Shown here one piece after another: positions 1-7,158 of a stretch of 11,202 bases of DNA. The stretch is from Armatimonadota bacterium (lineage in GTDB: Bacteria > Armatimonadota > Hebobacteria > CAIYQO01). The position numbers were made by a program, and so were the translations under genes. Numbering within the stretch: position 1 is the stretch's first letter; every line of letters begins with the position of its first letter. The stretch is taken from the NCBI GenBank assembly GCA_022708765.1, contig JAKIYB010000088.1:1-11202 (forward strand), read 5' to 3'. Under the pieces are notes generated by a model that ran no database searches, was not told the DNA's origin, and worked only from the letters and a program-made list of their open reading frames with translations.

Positions 1-938
1 ATCGGTTACTGGGGGTATACGCCGCAACTCGTGCTGCATCCCCGGCGATTCGGCATCCCGCCGGTGCCCTGGCTGGTGGCGGACGGCTATATCGCCCGCT
101 ACCGCGAGGAATTGAACAGCCTGCCGCTGATCCTCCTTACCTCGGACTGGGTGCGCCAGGTATACATTCGCGACGGCATTCGTCCGGATACGCTGGCTGT
201 GCTGCCGGTGGGGTGTGACGTGGAACGCTTCACCCCGGAGTTGGCCGCGCATCCGCACACTGCGCTGGCGCGCGAACTGCTGGGTGTGGCGCCCGACGAA
301 TTGCTGTTGCTGGCCGGGTGCCGAAGTGGCGCTATGTCTGCAAGGTATGGCCGCAGCCGCGCACCGCCGCGCAGACACAGGCCGACCTGGCACTGGCGGA
401 GGAGCTGGGTATCCGCGACCGCGTCATTATCGCCAGCAGCTTCGCCTCGCGCAACTTCATGCCCCATCTCATCGCCGCCTGTGACATCTATGTCGGCCCG
501 TCGCGGCTGGAAGGATTCGGCATGCCGCATGTGGAAGCCGGCGCGTGCGGCAAGCCGGTGGTGGCGATGGACGCGATGGCTTTTCGCGACACGCTGGTGC
601 ATGAGCAGACGGCACTGCTTGCCGGCATCGCGCGCGAAAACACGGTTACGGAAGTCCGCGTTTTCGACAGCGAGCATGATGTCAATGGCACGCTCATCCC
701 GCTGGATCCCCCGCGGGTGGTGGATTACCGCGCCAGCGTGGATGATCTGGAAGCCGCCCTATTGCGACTGATGACCAATGCTGACTTGCGCCGCCGCCTG
801 GGCGAAGGCGGACGCGCGCGGGTAGAGGCGCGCTTTGCTCATCAGGTGGTGGCGCGCCGCATGGTTGAATTGGTCGCGCCATGCCTGGGCGGTGCCGTTT
901 CCGTGACAGTTCCCGCGCATACTTCGCTCGCGGCGTGA
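1..938 (+). pseudogene. GT4-family glycosyltransferase, 5'-truncated by window edge and frame-disrupted near 318
   Basis: The gene is open from base 1, so its N-terminus lies outside the window. It reads in frame 1 to about 316 (ending ...ELLLLAG) and continues in frame 3 from about 318 (PKWRYVCKVW...) to a TGA at 936-938. Both halves match one GT-B fold family 4 glycosyltransferase. The first has the linker-type VGCDVERFTP segment. The second has the nucleotide-sugar-binding EX7E motif, E-GFGMPHV-E, at 510-536, followed by AGACGKPVV. In relatives, a glycine-rich GGDxxSKG segment of roughly 25 residues lies between LLL-[TA]-G and the [PW]-K-[WY]-x-YVCK segment. It is absent here, and the frame change implies a loss of length 1 modulo 3. 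That segment contacts the donor diphosphate, so the product should be inactive unless this is an assembly error. Donor and acceptor cannot be told from sequence. Confidence 0.85.
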
Positions 939-1000
939 GTATAGTGTTGATGCATAGACCGGTTTGTCCGGCATGACAATGAAGCAGGGGTTGCAGCGCG

Positions 1001-2203
1001 ATGGATGCAGAATTGGCCGCAAGGGTTGCGGAAGCAAAAGCAGCGGCGCTGACGGTATTGCGCCACAATGCGCGGGGTCCATTCCACGGGCTGCCGCGTA
1101 CGGCCGGATGGGGGTATCCCGAACCGTATACCCGCGATATCATGCTCTCCGCGCTCGGGTTCCTCGCTTCAGGTGACGAGGAGTTGATAGATGCCTTGCG
1201 CCGCACGTTGCTGGCGCTGGCCACCATACAGACGCCGTTGGGCCACATCCCCTCGCTGGCCAGTGACCGGCATGATGTCGGCGCCAGTGACACCACCCCG
1301 CTGTTTCTTCTGGCGCTGGCCCTTTATCGCCGGGTCATCGGTCCGCCGGATTACCTGGAGGATGCGGCGCGGATCGCGCGCCAGTGGATGAGCTATCAGA
1401 GTCCTGGCGACGATATGATGGTGGGCCAGCTTCCCACCAGCGACTGGCGGGATGAGCAGTGGGTACTCGGGTTCGGCCTGTTCGTGAATACCGTGGTCTA
1501 CGCCTATCTGCGCCTGTATGACGATGACCACAACGCGGCGCGCCTGCTCGCGCTCATGCGCCACTTTGTGGTGAAGCCCGGTTCGCCACAGCAGCATGTT
1601 CATGCCGGTCTGGTCGTGCCGCATAAGCCGTATTACGCGCTGTGGGCGTATAAAATCTATAACAGTGAGCGTTTTGATCTGCTGGGTAACAGCCTGGCGG
1701 TGCTTTTCGGCATCGCGCCGTCTAACCGGGCGAAACAGCTCATCCACTGGGTCGAGGATGAATGTGACGCGTTGCGCGAGCGTGGCGACCTGGCGGTGGC
1801 GCTGCCGCCCAATCTGTTCCCGTATATCCAGCCGTCCGACCCCGACTGGCTGGAGCGTTATGAGGAGTTCAATCGGCCCGGCGAGTATCATAACGGCGGC
1901 ATCTGGCCCTTCATCACCGGTCTCTATGTCGCCGCCGTTGTCGCCGCCGGCTATCCGCTGCTTGCACAGCGCAAGCTGGCTGCCCTCACCGACCTGATGC
2001 GCCTCTCCCGCGACCCGGAACTGGAATGGGGTTTCAATGAGTGGATTCGCGCCCAGGATGGAACCGCGCGCGGCAACGACTGGCAGACCTGGTCCGCCGC
2101 GCTCTATCTGTATGCCGCGTCCTGCGTTGAACGCGAGGAAGCGTTGTTTTTCACCGATCTGCTCGCGTCACCGCTGCATCACCTGGACGAAGAGGCGGCG
2201 TGA
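1001..2203 (+). CDS. GH100-like six-hairpin glycosidase (neutral/alkaline invertase family)
   Basis: A complete 400-residue protein, with an AGGGG ribosome site about 10 bases before the ATG. No signal peptide or TM segment is visible, so it is probably cytoplasmic. It resembles GH100 (alpha/alpha)6 barrels along its length: YTRD (43-46) at the first hairpin, an SDTTP segment (D97) where invertases have PVDSG, TSDWRDEQ (146-153), YHNGGIWP (296-303), FNEW (345-348) and QTWSAALYL (362-370). By alignment from memory, D148 would be the general acid and E347 the general base. Characterised members hydrolyse sucrose, but this protein is divergent, so its substrate could be another alpha-glucoside. 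It sits 62 bases after the broken glycosyltransferase on the same strand, which fits a shared glycan or disaccharide role. A distant GH15 or amylo-1,6-glucosidase relative is the main alternative. Confidence 0.72.
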   Translation: MDAELAARVAEAKAAALTVLRHNARGPFHGLPRTAGWGYPEPYTRDIMLSALGFLASGDEELIDALRRTLLALATIQTPLGHIPSLASDRHDVGASDTTPLFLLALALYRRVIGPPDYLEDAARIARQWMSYQSPGDDMMVGQLPTSDWRDEQWVLGFGLFVNTVVYAYLRLYDDDHNAARLLALMRHFVVKPGSPQQHVHAGLVVPHKPYYALWAYKIYNSERFDLLGNSLAVLFGIAPSNRAKQLIHWVEDECDALRERGDLAVALPPNLFPYIQPSDPDWLERYEEFNRPGEYHNGGIWPFITGLYVAAVVAAGYPLLAQRKLAALTDLMRLSRDPELEWGFNEWIRAQDGTARGNDWQTWSAALYLYAASCVEREEALFFTDLLASPLHHLDEEAA

Positions 2204-2279
2204 ACCGCACCAAACTGCCAGCGCGCACGAAAATGCAAGCCGATAGTTCGAGATTCCAAGCGAAACCATACGAGAGTTC

Positions 2280-2308
2280 CAGACATCCCCCTCCCGCTTG
2301 CCTATACT
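2280..2308 (+). promoter_or_regulatory. Candidate sigma70-type promoter for the URO-D family gene
   Basis: A -10 hexamer TATACT (2303-2308, 5 of 6 consensus) is preceded after 17 bases by CAGACA (2280-2285, 4 of 6 to TTGACA). Transcription would start near 2315, leaving a short leader with the AAGGGG ribosome site (2319-2324), 8 bases before the ATG at 2333. The 129-base gap is visibly less GC-rich than the flanking genes, as expected for a promoter region. Prediction only. Confidence 0.5.
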
Positions 2309-2332
2309 GATGGCGTAGAAGGGGAATGGAAA

Positions 2333-3412
2333 ATGGATCGAGCGTATTATCTGGAACTGGCGCGCACCGGACTTCCCATGCCGATCGCCGCGGACCTGGT
2401 GCTGCGCGAGCTGGCGGATCCGGCGGCTGTCCTCACGGATGGCGCGCGGCTTGGGCGCGTGCTGGAAGAAACGGCCCGGCGCTATGACCTGCCGATGGCG
2501 CTGCCACACATGGACCTGGAGTTGGAGAAACAGGCGCTGCTGGGCAAGCTGGACGTGCCGGAAGCGGATGTCGCGCAGTTCCATTTCACCGCTATTCCGG
2601 ACGAAGCCTTCGCGATGCTGCGCGCGCGCATGGCCGCGCCGATGCCTGCGCGTTTGCAGGCGCACATTGACTCCATCCGCTACATCGCCACGTGCACGGC
2701 GTTGCTGCCGGTGGGCATGGCCATCGGGCCGTTCTCGCTCATGACCAAGCTGGTGGCCGACCCCATTACCCCCATCGCGCTGGCGGGCGCGGGGATGACC
2801 GCCGAGGACGACGCGGAGATTGCGCTGGTGGAGCGCGCGCTGGAACTGTCCATCCGCGTCATCCTTCATTCGCTGGCGGCGCAGATGCGCGCCGGCGCGA
2901 AGGCCATCTTCATCGCCGAACCGGCGGCGAATAAAGTCTACCTGTCGCCCAACCAGATGGCCGCGGGCACTGATATCTTCGACCGCTACGTGATGGCTTA
3001 CAACCGGCAGATTCGTCATTTTCTCGCCGAACAGGACGTGGACCTTTTCTTTCACTGCTGTGGCGAGCTCACCGACGAAATGGTGGGGCAGTTCGGCATG
3101 CTGGATCCCGCAATCCTCAGCCTGGGCAGTTCCCGCGTACTCTGGGAGGATGCCCGACTGCTGCCCAAGGACGTGGTGCTATACGGCAACCTGCCCTCCA
3201 AGCAGTTCTATGCCGACAGCCTGATTACCGCCGCCGAGGTCGCGCGGCAAGGGGAGACGCTGACGCGCCGCATGCGGGACGCCGGCCACCCCTTCATTCT
3301 GGGAACTGAATGCGACGTGTTGAGCGTGCCCGGATGCGAGGAGACGATTCAGCGAAAAGTCGCCGCCATCCAGAGGTGTTGCGCCGCGCACGCGTCGCCC
3401 GTCGCCTTCTGA
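2333..3412 (+). CDS. URO-D superfamily protein, probable cobalamin-dependent methyltransferase (MtaA/CmuA-like)
   Basis: A 359-residue protein of the uroporphyrinogen decarboxylase superfamily, a TIM-barrel fold, close to the usual length. Recognisable segments are GPF (132-134), IAEP (194-197), FFHCCGEL (239-246), YGNLPSK (284-290) and ILGTECDV (322-329). The haem-pathway enzyme's N-terminal RQAGR motif is absent. What is present is the pattern of corrinoid methyltransferases such as MtaA and MtbA: H241-x-C243, then C327, which in that family bind the zinc that activates the methyl acceptor thiol. I therefore infer methyl transfer rather than decarboxylation in haem synthesis. No corrinoid protein or substrate-specific methyltransferase is adjacent, so the methyl donor is unknown; such proteins also occur in demethylation of methoxylated compounds. 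The gene has its own promoter and a strong terminator, so it looks monocistronic. A strong AAGGGG site supports the start. Confidence 0.82.
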   Translation: MDRAYYLELARTGLPMPIAADLVLRELADPAAVLTDGARLGRVLEETARRYDLPMALPHMDLELEKQALLGKLDVPEADVAQFHFTAIPDEAFAMLRARMAAPMPARLQAHIDSIRYIATCTALLPVGMAIGPFSLMTKLVADPITPIALAGAGMTAEDDAEIALVERALELSIRVILHSLAAQMRAGAKAIFIAEPAANKVYLSPNQMAAGTDIFDRYVMAYNRQIRHFLAEQDVDLFFHCCGELTDEMVGQFGMLDPAILSLGSSRVLWEDARLLPKDVVLYGNLPSKQFYADSLITAAEVARQGETLTRRMRDAGHPFILGTECDVLSVPGCEETIQRKVAAIQRCCAAHASPVAF

Positions 3413-3433
3413 CCAGGGCGACCGGTTCTCATG

Positions 3434-3485
3434 CCACCGCCCCCGCCGGGTCTGGAGACGAACGCGGCGGGGGCGGTGGAGTTTT
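3434..3485 (+). terminator. Rho-independent terminator, perfect 15-bp GC stem
   Basis: The arms 3434-3448 and 3465-3479 are perfect reverse complements over 15 bases (CCACCGCCCCCGCCG), separated by a 16-base loop and followed by GTTTT at 3481-3485. It begins 21 bases after the methyltransferase stop codon. The T run is on the plus-strand side only, so it should mainly end the plus transcript. The stem also lies just past the 3' end of the convergent ankyrin gene and could impede that transcript too. Confidence 0.82.
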
Positions 3486-3504
3486 CGCATCGTCGGCGTG
3501 TGCT

Positions 3505-4830
3505 TTACACCATACCGTTTTCGCCGGGCGCTTCCATCAACCCGCCTTTTTTCTCCAGCAGCTTCACCACCGCGGACTGGTCCTGTTCGACGGCGAGGGC
3601 AAGCGGGGTTTCGCCGGCGGCGTTGACGGGGTTGATCTCGGCTTTCCGCGACAGCAGCAGCGTTACCACGGGCACGTGGCCTTCGGCGGCGGCGCAGTGC
3701 AGCGGCGTGGTGCCCCCGGTGCCGGCGGCGTTAATATCGGCGCCCTTTTTCAGCAGCAGTTCAATAACCGCCTTGTGGCCGTGGCGGCAGGCCCAGTGCA
3801 GTGCCGTCTGGCCGTGAATATCGCGCGCTTCCAACTCGGCTTTGTTGGCGAGCAGCAGGGTGACGACGGGCACGAGTCCGGCGCCTGAGGCCAGGTGCAG
3901 CGGCGTACGGCCTTCGTCATCGCGGGCGCTCTCCGCTCCGCCGCGCGCCAGCAGCACCTTCACGATGGACGCCTGGCCAGCGCGCGTGGCGTAGTGCAGC
4001 GCCGTCTGGCCTGCGTCGTCGCGCGCATGGATGTCCGCGCCGTTGGCCACGAGGAAGAGGACGGCGTCCTGCTTGCCGGCTTCCGCCGCCAGGTGCAGCG
4101 CGGTGGCGCCCGCCTGGTCCGCAAACTGCATGTCGTCGCCTTTGCTCAGCAGGAGCTGCAGGATCAGCTTCTGGCCGCTCTGCGCCGCCCAGTGGAACGC
4201 CGTGCGGCCCTGGGCATCCATGGCGCTCAGGTCGGCGCCGGTCGCCAGCAACAGTTCGATGACTTTCGCGCGGCCTTTGCTCACCGCCAGGTGCAGCGCC
4301 GTCTCGCCCATGTTGCCCATTGCGGCAATAAGGCCGGCATCCGCTTCCAGCGTCTTCTGCACGGCGACGGCATTGCCGTCGGCAACGCTCTTGAAGAACG
4401 CGGTGACCGGCGCCGGCAACGCGGGCTCGGTCGCGCCTTTGGCGGCTTTCGCCGGTTTCTCGGCTTTGGCTTTGGGAGCTTTCGGCGCTTTGGGAGCCTT
4501 GGGCGCTTTGCCTTTCTTCCCAGCCGGCGCCTCGGGCAGCATATCGGCGGCTTCAAGCAGCGCGGGCGCGCCTTCCGGCAGGTCGCCGGGCATGTCGGGC
4601 ACCAGTGAACCGATTTCCGGCAGGTCCGCCGTCTCCGGCAGCTCCGGGGCGCCCTTCTTGCCTTTTGGCATTTTCGGCGCTTTGGGCGCTTTCGCCGGCG
4701 CCACCGCCACGCCGCCACCTTCGATCATGCGCTTTTGCAGCGGCACGGCCTTCCACATATCCGGCTCGCCGCAGTGCGGGCAATTGTGGAGGAACGGGTC
4801 TACCTTATTCTCACAACGCGGGCAAATCAT
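3505..4830 (-). CDS. Zinc-ribbon / ankyrin-repeat protein
   Basis: A 441-residue protein in three parts. Residues 3-20 form a zinc ribbon, CPRC-(10 residues)-CPHC. Residues about 46-132 are a disordered linker rich in Lys, Ala and Pro, with a KAPKAPK run and a more acidic stretch near 62-100. Residues 142-172 look like an N-terminal cap, followed by eight ankyrin repeats in exact 33-residue register: the G-x-T-[AP]-[LF] motif begins near 175, 208, 241, 274, 307, 340, 373 and 406. There is no signal peptide or TM segment, so it is probably a cytoplasmic scaffold; the partner is unknown. The basic linker and ribbon could bind nucleic acid or another protein, but nothing proves it. The ATG is preceded by AGGTGA only 3 bases away, a short spacing. 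It is transcribed divergently from the SGNH gene and convergently with the methyltransferase. Confidence 0.9.
   Translation of the reverse strand: MICPRCENKVDPFLHNCPHCGEPDMWKAVPLQKRMIEGGGVAVAPAKAPKAPKMPKGKKGAPELPETADLPEIGSLVPDMPGDLPEGAPALLEAADMLPEAPAGKKGKAPKAPKAPKAPKAKAEKPAKAAKGATEPALPAPVTAFFKSVADGNAVAVQKTLEADAGLIAAMGNMGETALHLAVSKGRAKVIELLLATGADLSAMDAQGRTAFHWAAQSGQKLILQLLLSKGDDMQFADQAGATALHLAAEAGKQDAVLFLVANGADIHARDDAGQTALHYATRAGQASIVKVLLARGGAESARDDEGRTPLHLASGAGLVPVVTLLLANKAELEARDIHGQTALHWACRHGHKAVIELLLKKGADINAAGTGGTTPLHCAAAEGHVPVVTLLLSRKAEINPVNAAGETPLALAVEQDQSAVVKLLEKKGGLMEAPGENGMV
3532..4314 (-). repeat. Eight in-frame 99-bp ankyrin repeat units
   Basis: Protein residues 173-433 repeat every 33 residues without a single insertion, giving a 99-base DNA periodicity. 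Units diverge at the nucleotide level but share cores such as GGCCAGACGGCGCTGCA (coding strand). Uniform register suggests growth by unit duplication under selection. This is coding repeat, not an intergenic satellite. Confidence 0.88.
4471..4509 (-). repeat. Low-complexity KAP microrepeat in the linker
   Basis: Residues about 108-120 of the ankyrin protein repeat Lys-Ala-Pro every 9 bases, the densest part of a longer Lys/Ala/Pro linker (4435-4695). Such runs are flexible and prone to unit-number change. I see no other role. Confidence 0.7.
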
Positions 4831-5032
4831 AATTCACCTGTACGCGGACAAAGTAATCCTGCTACATTATTCCGCCTGTCTGGCGAAATCCCTGCCGAAA
4901 TTACGTATATGCGATTGTACCCCACCCGGCGCGCAAAGGGCAACCTCGGAGCCGGCGGTTGGTTCCGGACGAAGGAGAAGCTCCCTTTTTACCGAAGATA
5001 TGCCATAGCACTATCTGATACGAGGCGGTGTC
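4831..5032. other. Divergent intergenic region between the ankyrin and SGNH genes
   Basis: About 200 bases between divergent starts must hold promoters for both genes. It is locally AT-richer at 4841-4915 and 4985-5020. On the minus strand, AATAAT (4866-4871) could be a -10 for the ankyrin gene, but no convincing -35 lies at the right distance. No clear hexamer pair is seen for the plus gene. GAGG at 5022-5025 is a good ribosome site for the ATG at 5033. No riboswitch or tRNA is seen. Confidence 0.5.
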
Positions 5033-6223
5033 ATGCGCTGGTTCCTATCTGTGTTCCTGCTCTGTTTATCCGTTATCACCCTGCCCGCCGCGGCAGCGTC
5101 GCTGCTTGACGCCGACTTTGAGCGCGACCCGGCGGGGGAGGGGTGGATTACCGCGGGAAGGGCGGACGATCAGGACGCCCCGCGCTGGGTGGAGGCGGCC
5201 GACGCTCCGGCGGGACCGCACGCGCTGACAGCGCGGACCGGCTACTGGGCCAGCCCGCTGCTGCCGGTGACACCGGGTGCGTATTACCGGATAGATGTCA
5301 GCGTGAAAGCTGAGGGCAACGGCTACTGGCATGCCTGGTGCTACCGGGTGGATGCGGAGAAACCCGAGACCGAGCCGGCCATCATCTCCGGCACTTGCAG
5401 TCAACTGGAAGCCGCTGACGCGTGGGCGCCGCGCGAGATGTGGTTTCGCGCCGATCGGGACATCACGCATTGCCGCGTGGTCTTCCAGCCCCTCAAAGGC
5501 AAGCCCATCTGGGTGGACGGCGTGAGCGTGCGCCCGGTCGAACGGCACGAGGTCGTCGCCTGTCAGGACGCCGTTTACGCAGCGATGCCCCCGCTCACCT
5601 TCACGCCGGCGAAAGACCGCTGGCAACACCTGCCCGCGACGAAACGCGCGCTGCAGCGCGGCCAACCGCTGCGCGTCGTCATGCTCGGTGACAGCAACGT
5701 GAACGACATCGCCAGTTCGGACTGGCATCTGCTCGTCGAGCGCGCCAGCCGCGGCGCCCGGCTGGAGACGACCGTATCGGTGATCGGCAGCACCGGCTGC
5801 TGGTACTACAAGGAACCGGAGCACCTGAAAGCCTACGTGCTGGATCACCAGCCCGACCTGCTCGTGATCGGCGGCATCAGCCACAAGGAGGATATCGAGT
5901 CCATCCGCGCCGTCATCCGCGGAGTGCGCGCAGCCAGCAAGGCGGAGGTTCTGCTCATGACCGGCACCGCGCCGCGGCTCGATCCCGCCACCGAAAAACC
6001 GTGGACGCTGGCGGTTGATCCCGCGGGGACAAATTATCGCAGTAAACTTTCCCGGCTGGCGAGTGAGGAGAAGGTCGCGTACCTTGACCTGTGCGGCCCG
6101 TTCTTTCAGTATGTCGCCGTTTCCGGAAAAGGCGAGTGGTGGTTCTATCGCGATACCTACCATTTCAACGACCGCGGCAAGCAGGCGCTGGCGCGCATCC
6201 TCGCCGCCTATTTCACGCCATAA
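5033..6223 (+). CDS. Secreted SGNH/GDSL hydrolase with N-terminal beta-sandwich-like domain
   Basis: A 396-residue protein. Residues 1-22 are a signal peptide (Arg, hydrophobic core, then LPAAAA), so it is exported. Residues about 24-168 (starting ASLLDADFE and ending VDGVSVRPVE) look like a beta-sandwich carbohydrate-binding module of the CBM4/9 type. The catalytic SGNH fold follows: block I VVMLGDSN (215-222) with nucleophile S221, a VIGG block (278-281) giving the oxyanion glycine/Asn position, and block V DTYHFND (374-380) with D374 and H377 as acid and base. The block III position reads GG-I-S rather than the usual GxND, which is a deviation. Many secreted members remove acetyl or other ester groups from polysaccharides; that role here is inferred from context. 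It is the first gene of a tightly spaced group, with the ribokinase start 15 bases after its stop. Confidence 0.83.
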   Translation: MRWFLSVFLLCLSVITLPAAAASLLDADFERDPAGEGWITAGRADDQDAPRWVEAADAPAGPHALTARTGYWASPLLPVTPGAYYRIDVSVKAEGNGYWHAWCYRVDAEKPETEPAIISGTCSQLEAADAWAPREMWFRADRDITHCRVVFQPLKGKPIWVDGVSVRPVERHEVVACQDAVYAAMPPLTFTPAKDRWQHLPATKRALQRGQPLRVVMLGDSNVNDIASSDWHLLVERASRGARLETTVSVIGSTGCWYYKEPEHLKAYVLDHQPDLLVIGGISHKEDIESIRAVIRGVRAASKAEVLLMTGTAPRLDPATEKPWTLAVDPAGTNYRSKLSRLASEEKVAYLDLCGPFFQYVAVSGKGEWWFYRDTYHFNDRGKQALARILAAYFTP

Positions 6224-6238
6224 TCACGGGAGGAAGAC

Positions 6239-7146
6239 ATGGCCGCTCCGCGCATCCTGATCATCGGCTCCACGAACACCGACATGGTGGTGCAGGCGCC
6301 CGCGCTGCCCGCGCCCGGGCAGACGGTGCTGGGGGGCGCTTTCCGCATGACGCCCGGCGGCAAAGGCGCGAATCAGGCGGTGGCGGCGGCGCGCGCCGGG
6401 GGTGCGGTGACCTTCCTTACCGCCGTCGGCGATGCGAGCGGGTGGGGGAGTTCCGCCGTCAGGGGATCGAGACTCGCCACATCGCCGTGAAGGCCGGCGC
6501 TCCATCCGGGGTGGCGCTCATCATGGTGGACGCGCACGGCGAAAACCTCATCGCCGTGGCGCCGGGCGCGAACGGGCTGCTCGCCCCCGCCGACCTGGAA
6601 GCCGCCGAAGAGGCGTTCCGCGCGGCGACGATGGTGATTCTGCAGTTGGAAATACCCATGGAAACCGTGCAGTGGGCGGCGAACCGCGCCTGGGGTCACG
6701 GCAAGTCCGTGCTGCTGAACCCCGCGCCCATGCCGCCGGAGGGCCTGCCACGCGACCTGTTGGCCGCCGTGGATATCCTCACTCCGAACGAGGGCGAGGC
6801 GCGCGCGCTGGCGCCGGACGCGAACAGCCTGGCGGACGCCGCCGCCGACATCCTGGAACAGGGCCCGAAGGCGCTGGTGGTGACTCAGGGCAGGCGCGGT
6901 GTCACGGTGTTCACACCGTCGGAGACCTTCACCGTTCCCGCCCTAGCCGTGCAGGCGGTGGATACCGTCGGCGCCGGCGACTGCTTCTCCGCCACCCTCG
7001 GCGTCGCGCTCACCGAAGGGAAACCCCTCCGCGCCGCCGCCCGTTTCGCCGTCGCCGCCGCCGGCTTGAGCACCACCCGGGCGGGCGCGCAGGCGGCGAT
7101 GCCGGGGCGGGAAGAGATCGAGGAGATGCTTGCGCAGTCTGATTAG
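6239..7146 (+). pseudogene. rbsK: Ribokinase-family (PfkB) sugar kinase with frame disruption near 6434-6450
   Basis: The ATG at 6239 follows GGGAGGAAGAC, an excellent ribosome site. Frame 2 encodes the typical ribokinase N-terminus: IGSTNTDMVV, then GGKGANQAVAAARAGG, then TAVGD at 6419-6433. The rest of the kinase is in frame 1 from about 6436 (EFRRQGIETRHIAVKAG...) to a TAG at 7144-7146, including DILTPNEGEA, the ATP-binding VTQGRRGV segment and the anion-hole/catalytic DTVGAGDCF motif. Only 17 bases separate the VGD codons from the FRRQG codons, where relatives usually have about 10 residues. Some 13 bases therefore appear missing, within a G-rich run (GGGTGGGGG). Ribokinase phosphorylates ribose or similar sugars at O5. 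If the lesion is real, the product stops after about 83 residues and is inactive; if it is a sequencing error, this is an intact kinase of about 305 residues. Confidence 0.85.
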
Positions 7147-7158
7147 GGACGCTTACCC

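Noticed and set aside
31..771. Single open frame through the glycosyltransferase, ending at 771
   Set aside because: After about 316 this frame turns into Arg/Trp-rich shadow sequence, while the conserved GT4 residues continue in the other frame.
940..945. TATAGT as a -10 box for the GH100-like gene
   Set aside because: No -35-like hexamer lies 16-18 bases upstream, so it is probably chance.
2168..3055. 295-codon antisense frame across the methyltransferase
   Set aside because: It is a low-complexity Arg/His/Gln shadow with no ribosome site.
3534..4314. 99-base periodicity as a CRISPR or satellite array
   Set aside because: The period is that of ankyrin codons in frame, with no spacer structure.
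4971..4990. GGAG-AAG-CTCC followed by five T as a terminator
   Set aside because: The stem is only four base pairs and no plus-strand gene ends upstream of it.
5066..6163. 365-codon open frame antisense to the SGNH gene
   Set aside because: It is Arg/His/Gly-rich with no recognisable domain, as expected for the antisense of a GC-rich gene.
6434..6450. Programmed ribosomal frameshift in the ribokinase
   Set aside because: Residues are missing as well as the frame shifted, there is no clear slippery heptamer with a downstream structure, and ribokinases are not known to use one.
6091..7146. One long open frame covering the end of the SGNH gene and the kinase
   Set aside because: Its first 115 or so codons are a shadow of the SGNH and ribokinase coding frames; only the part after about 6436 is real kinase.
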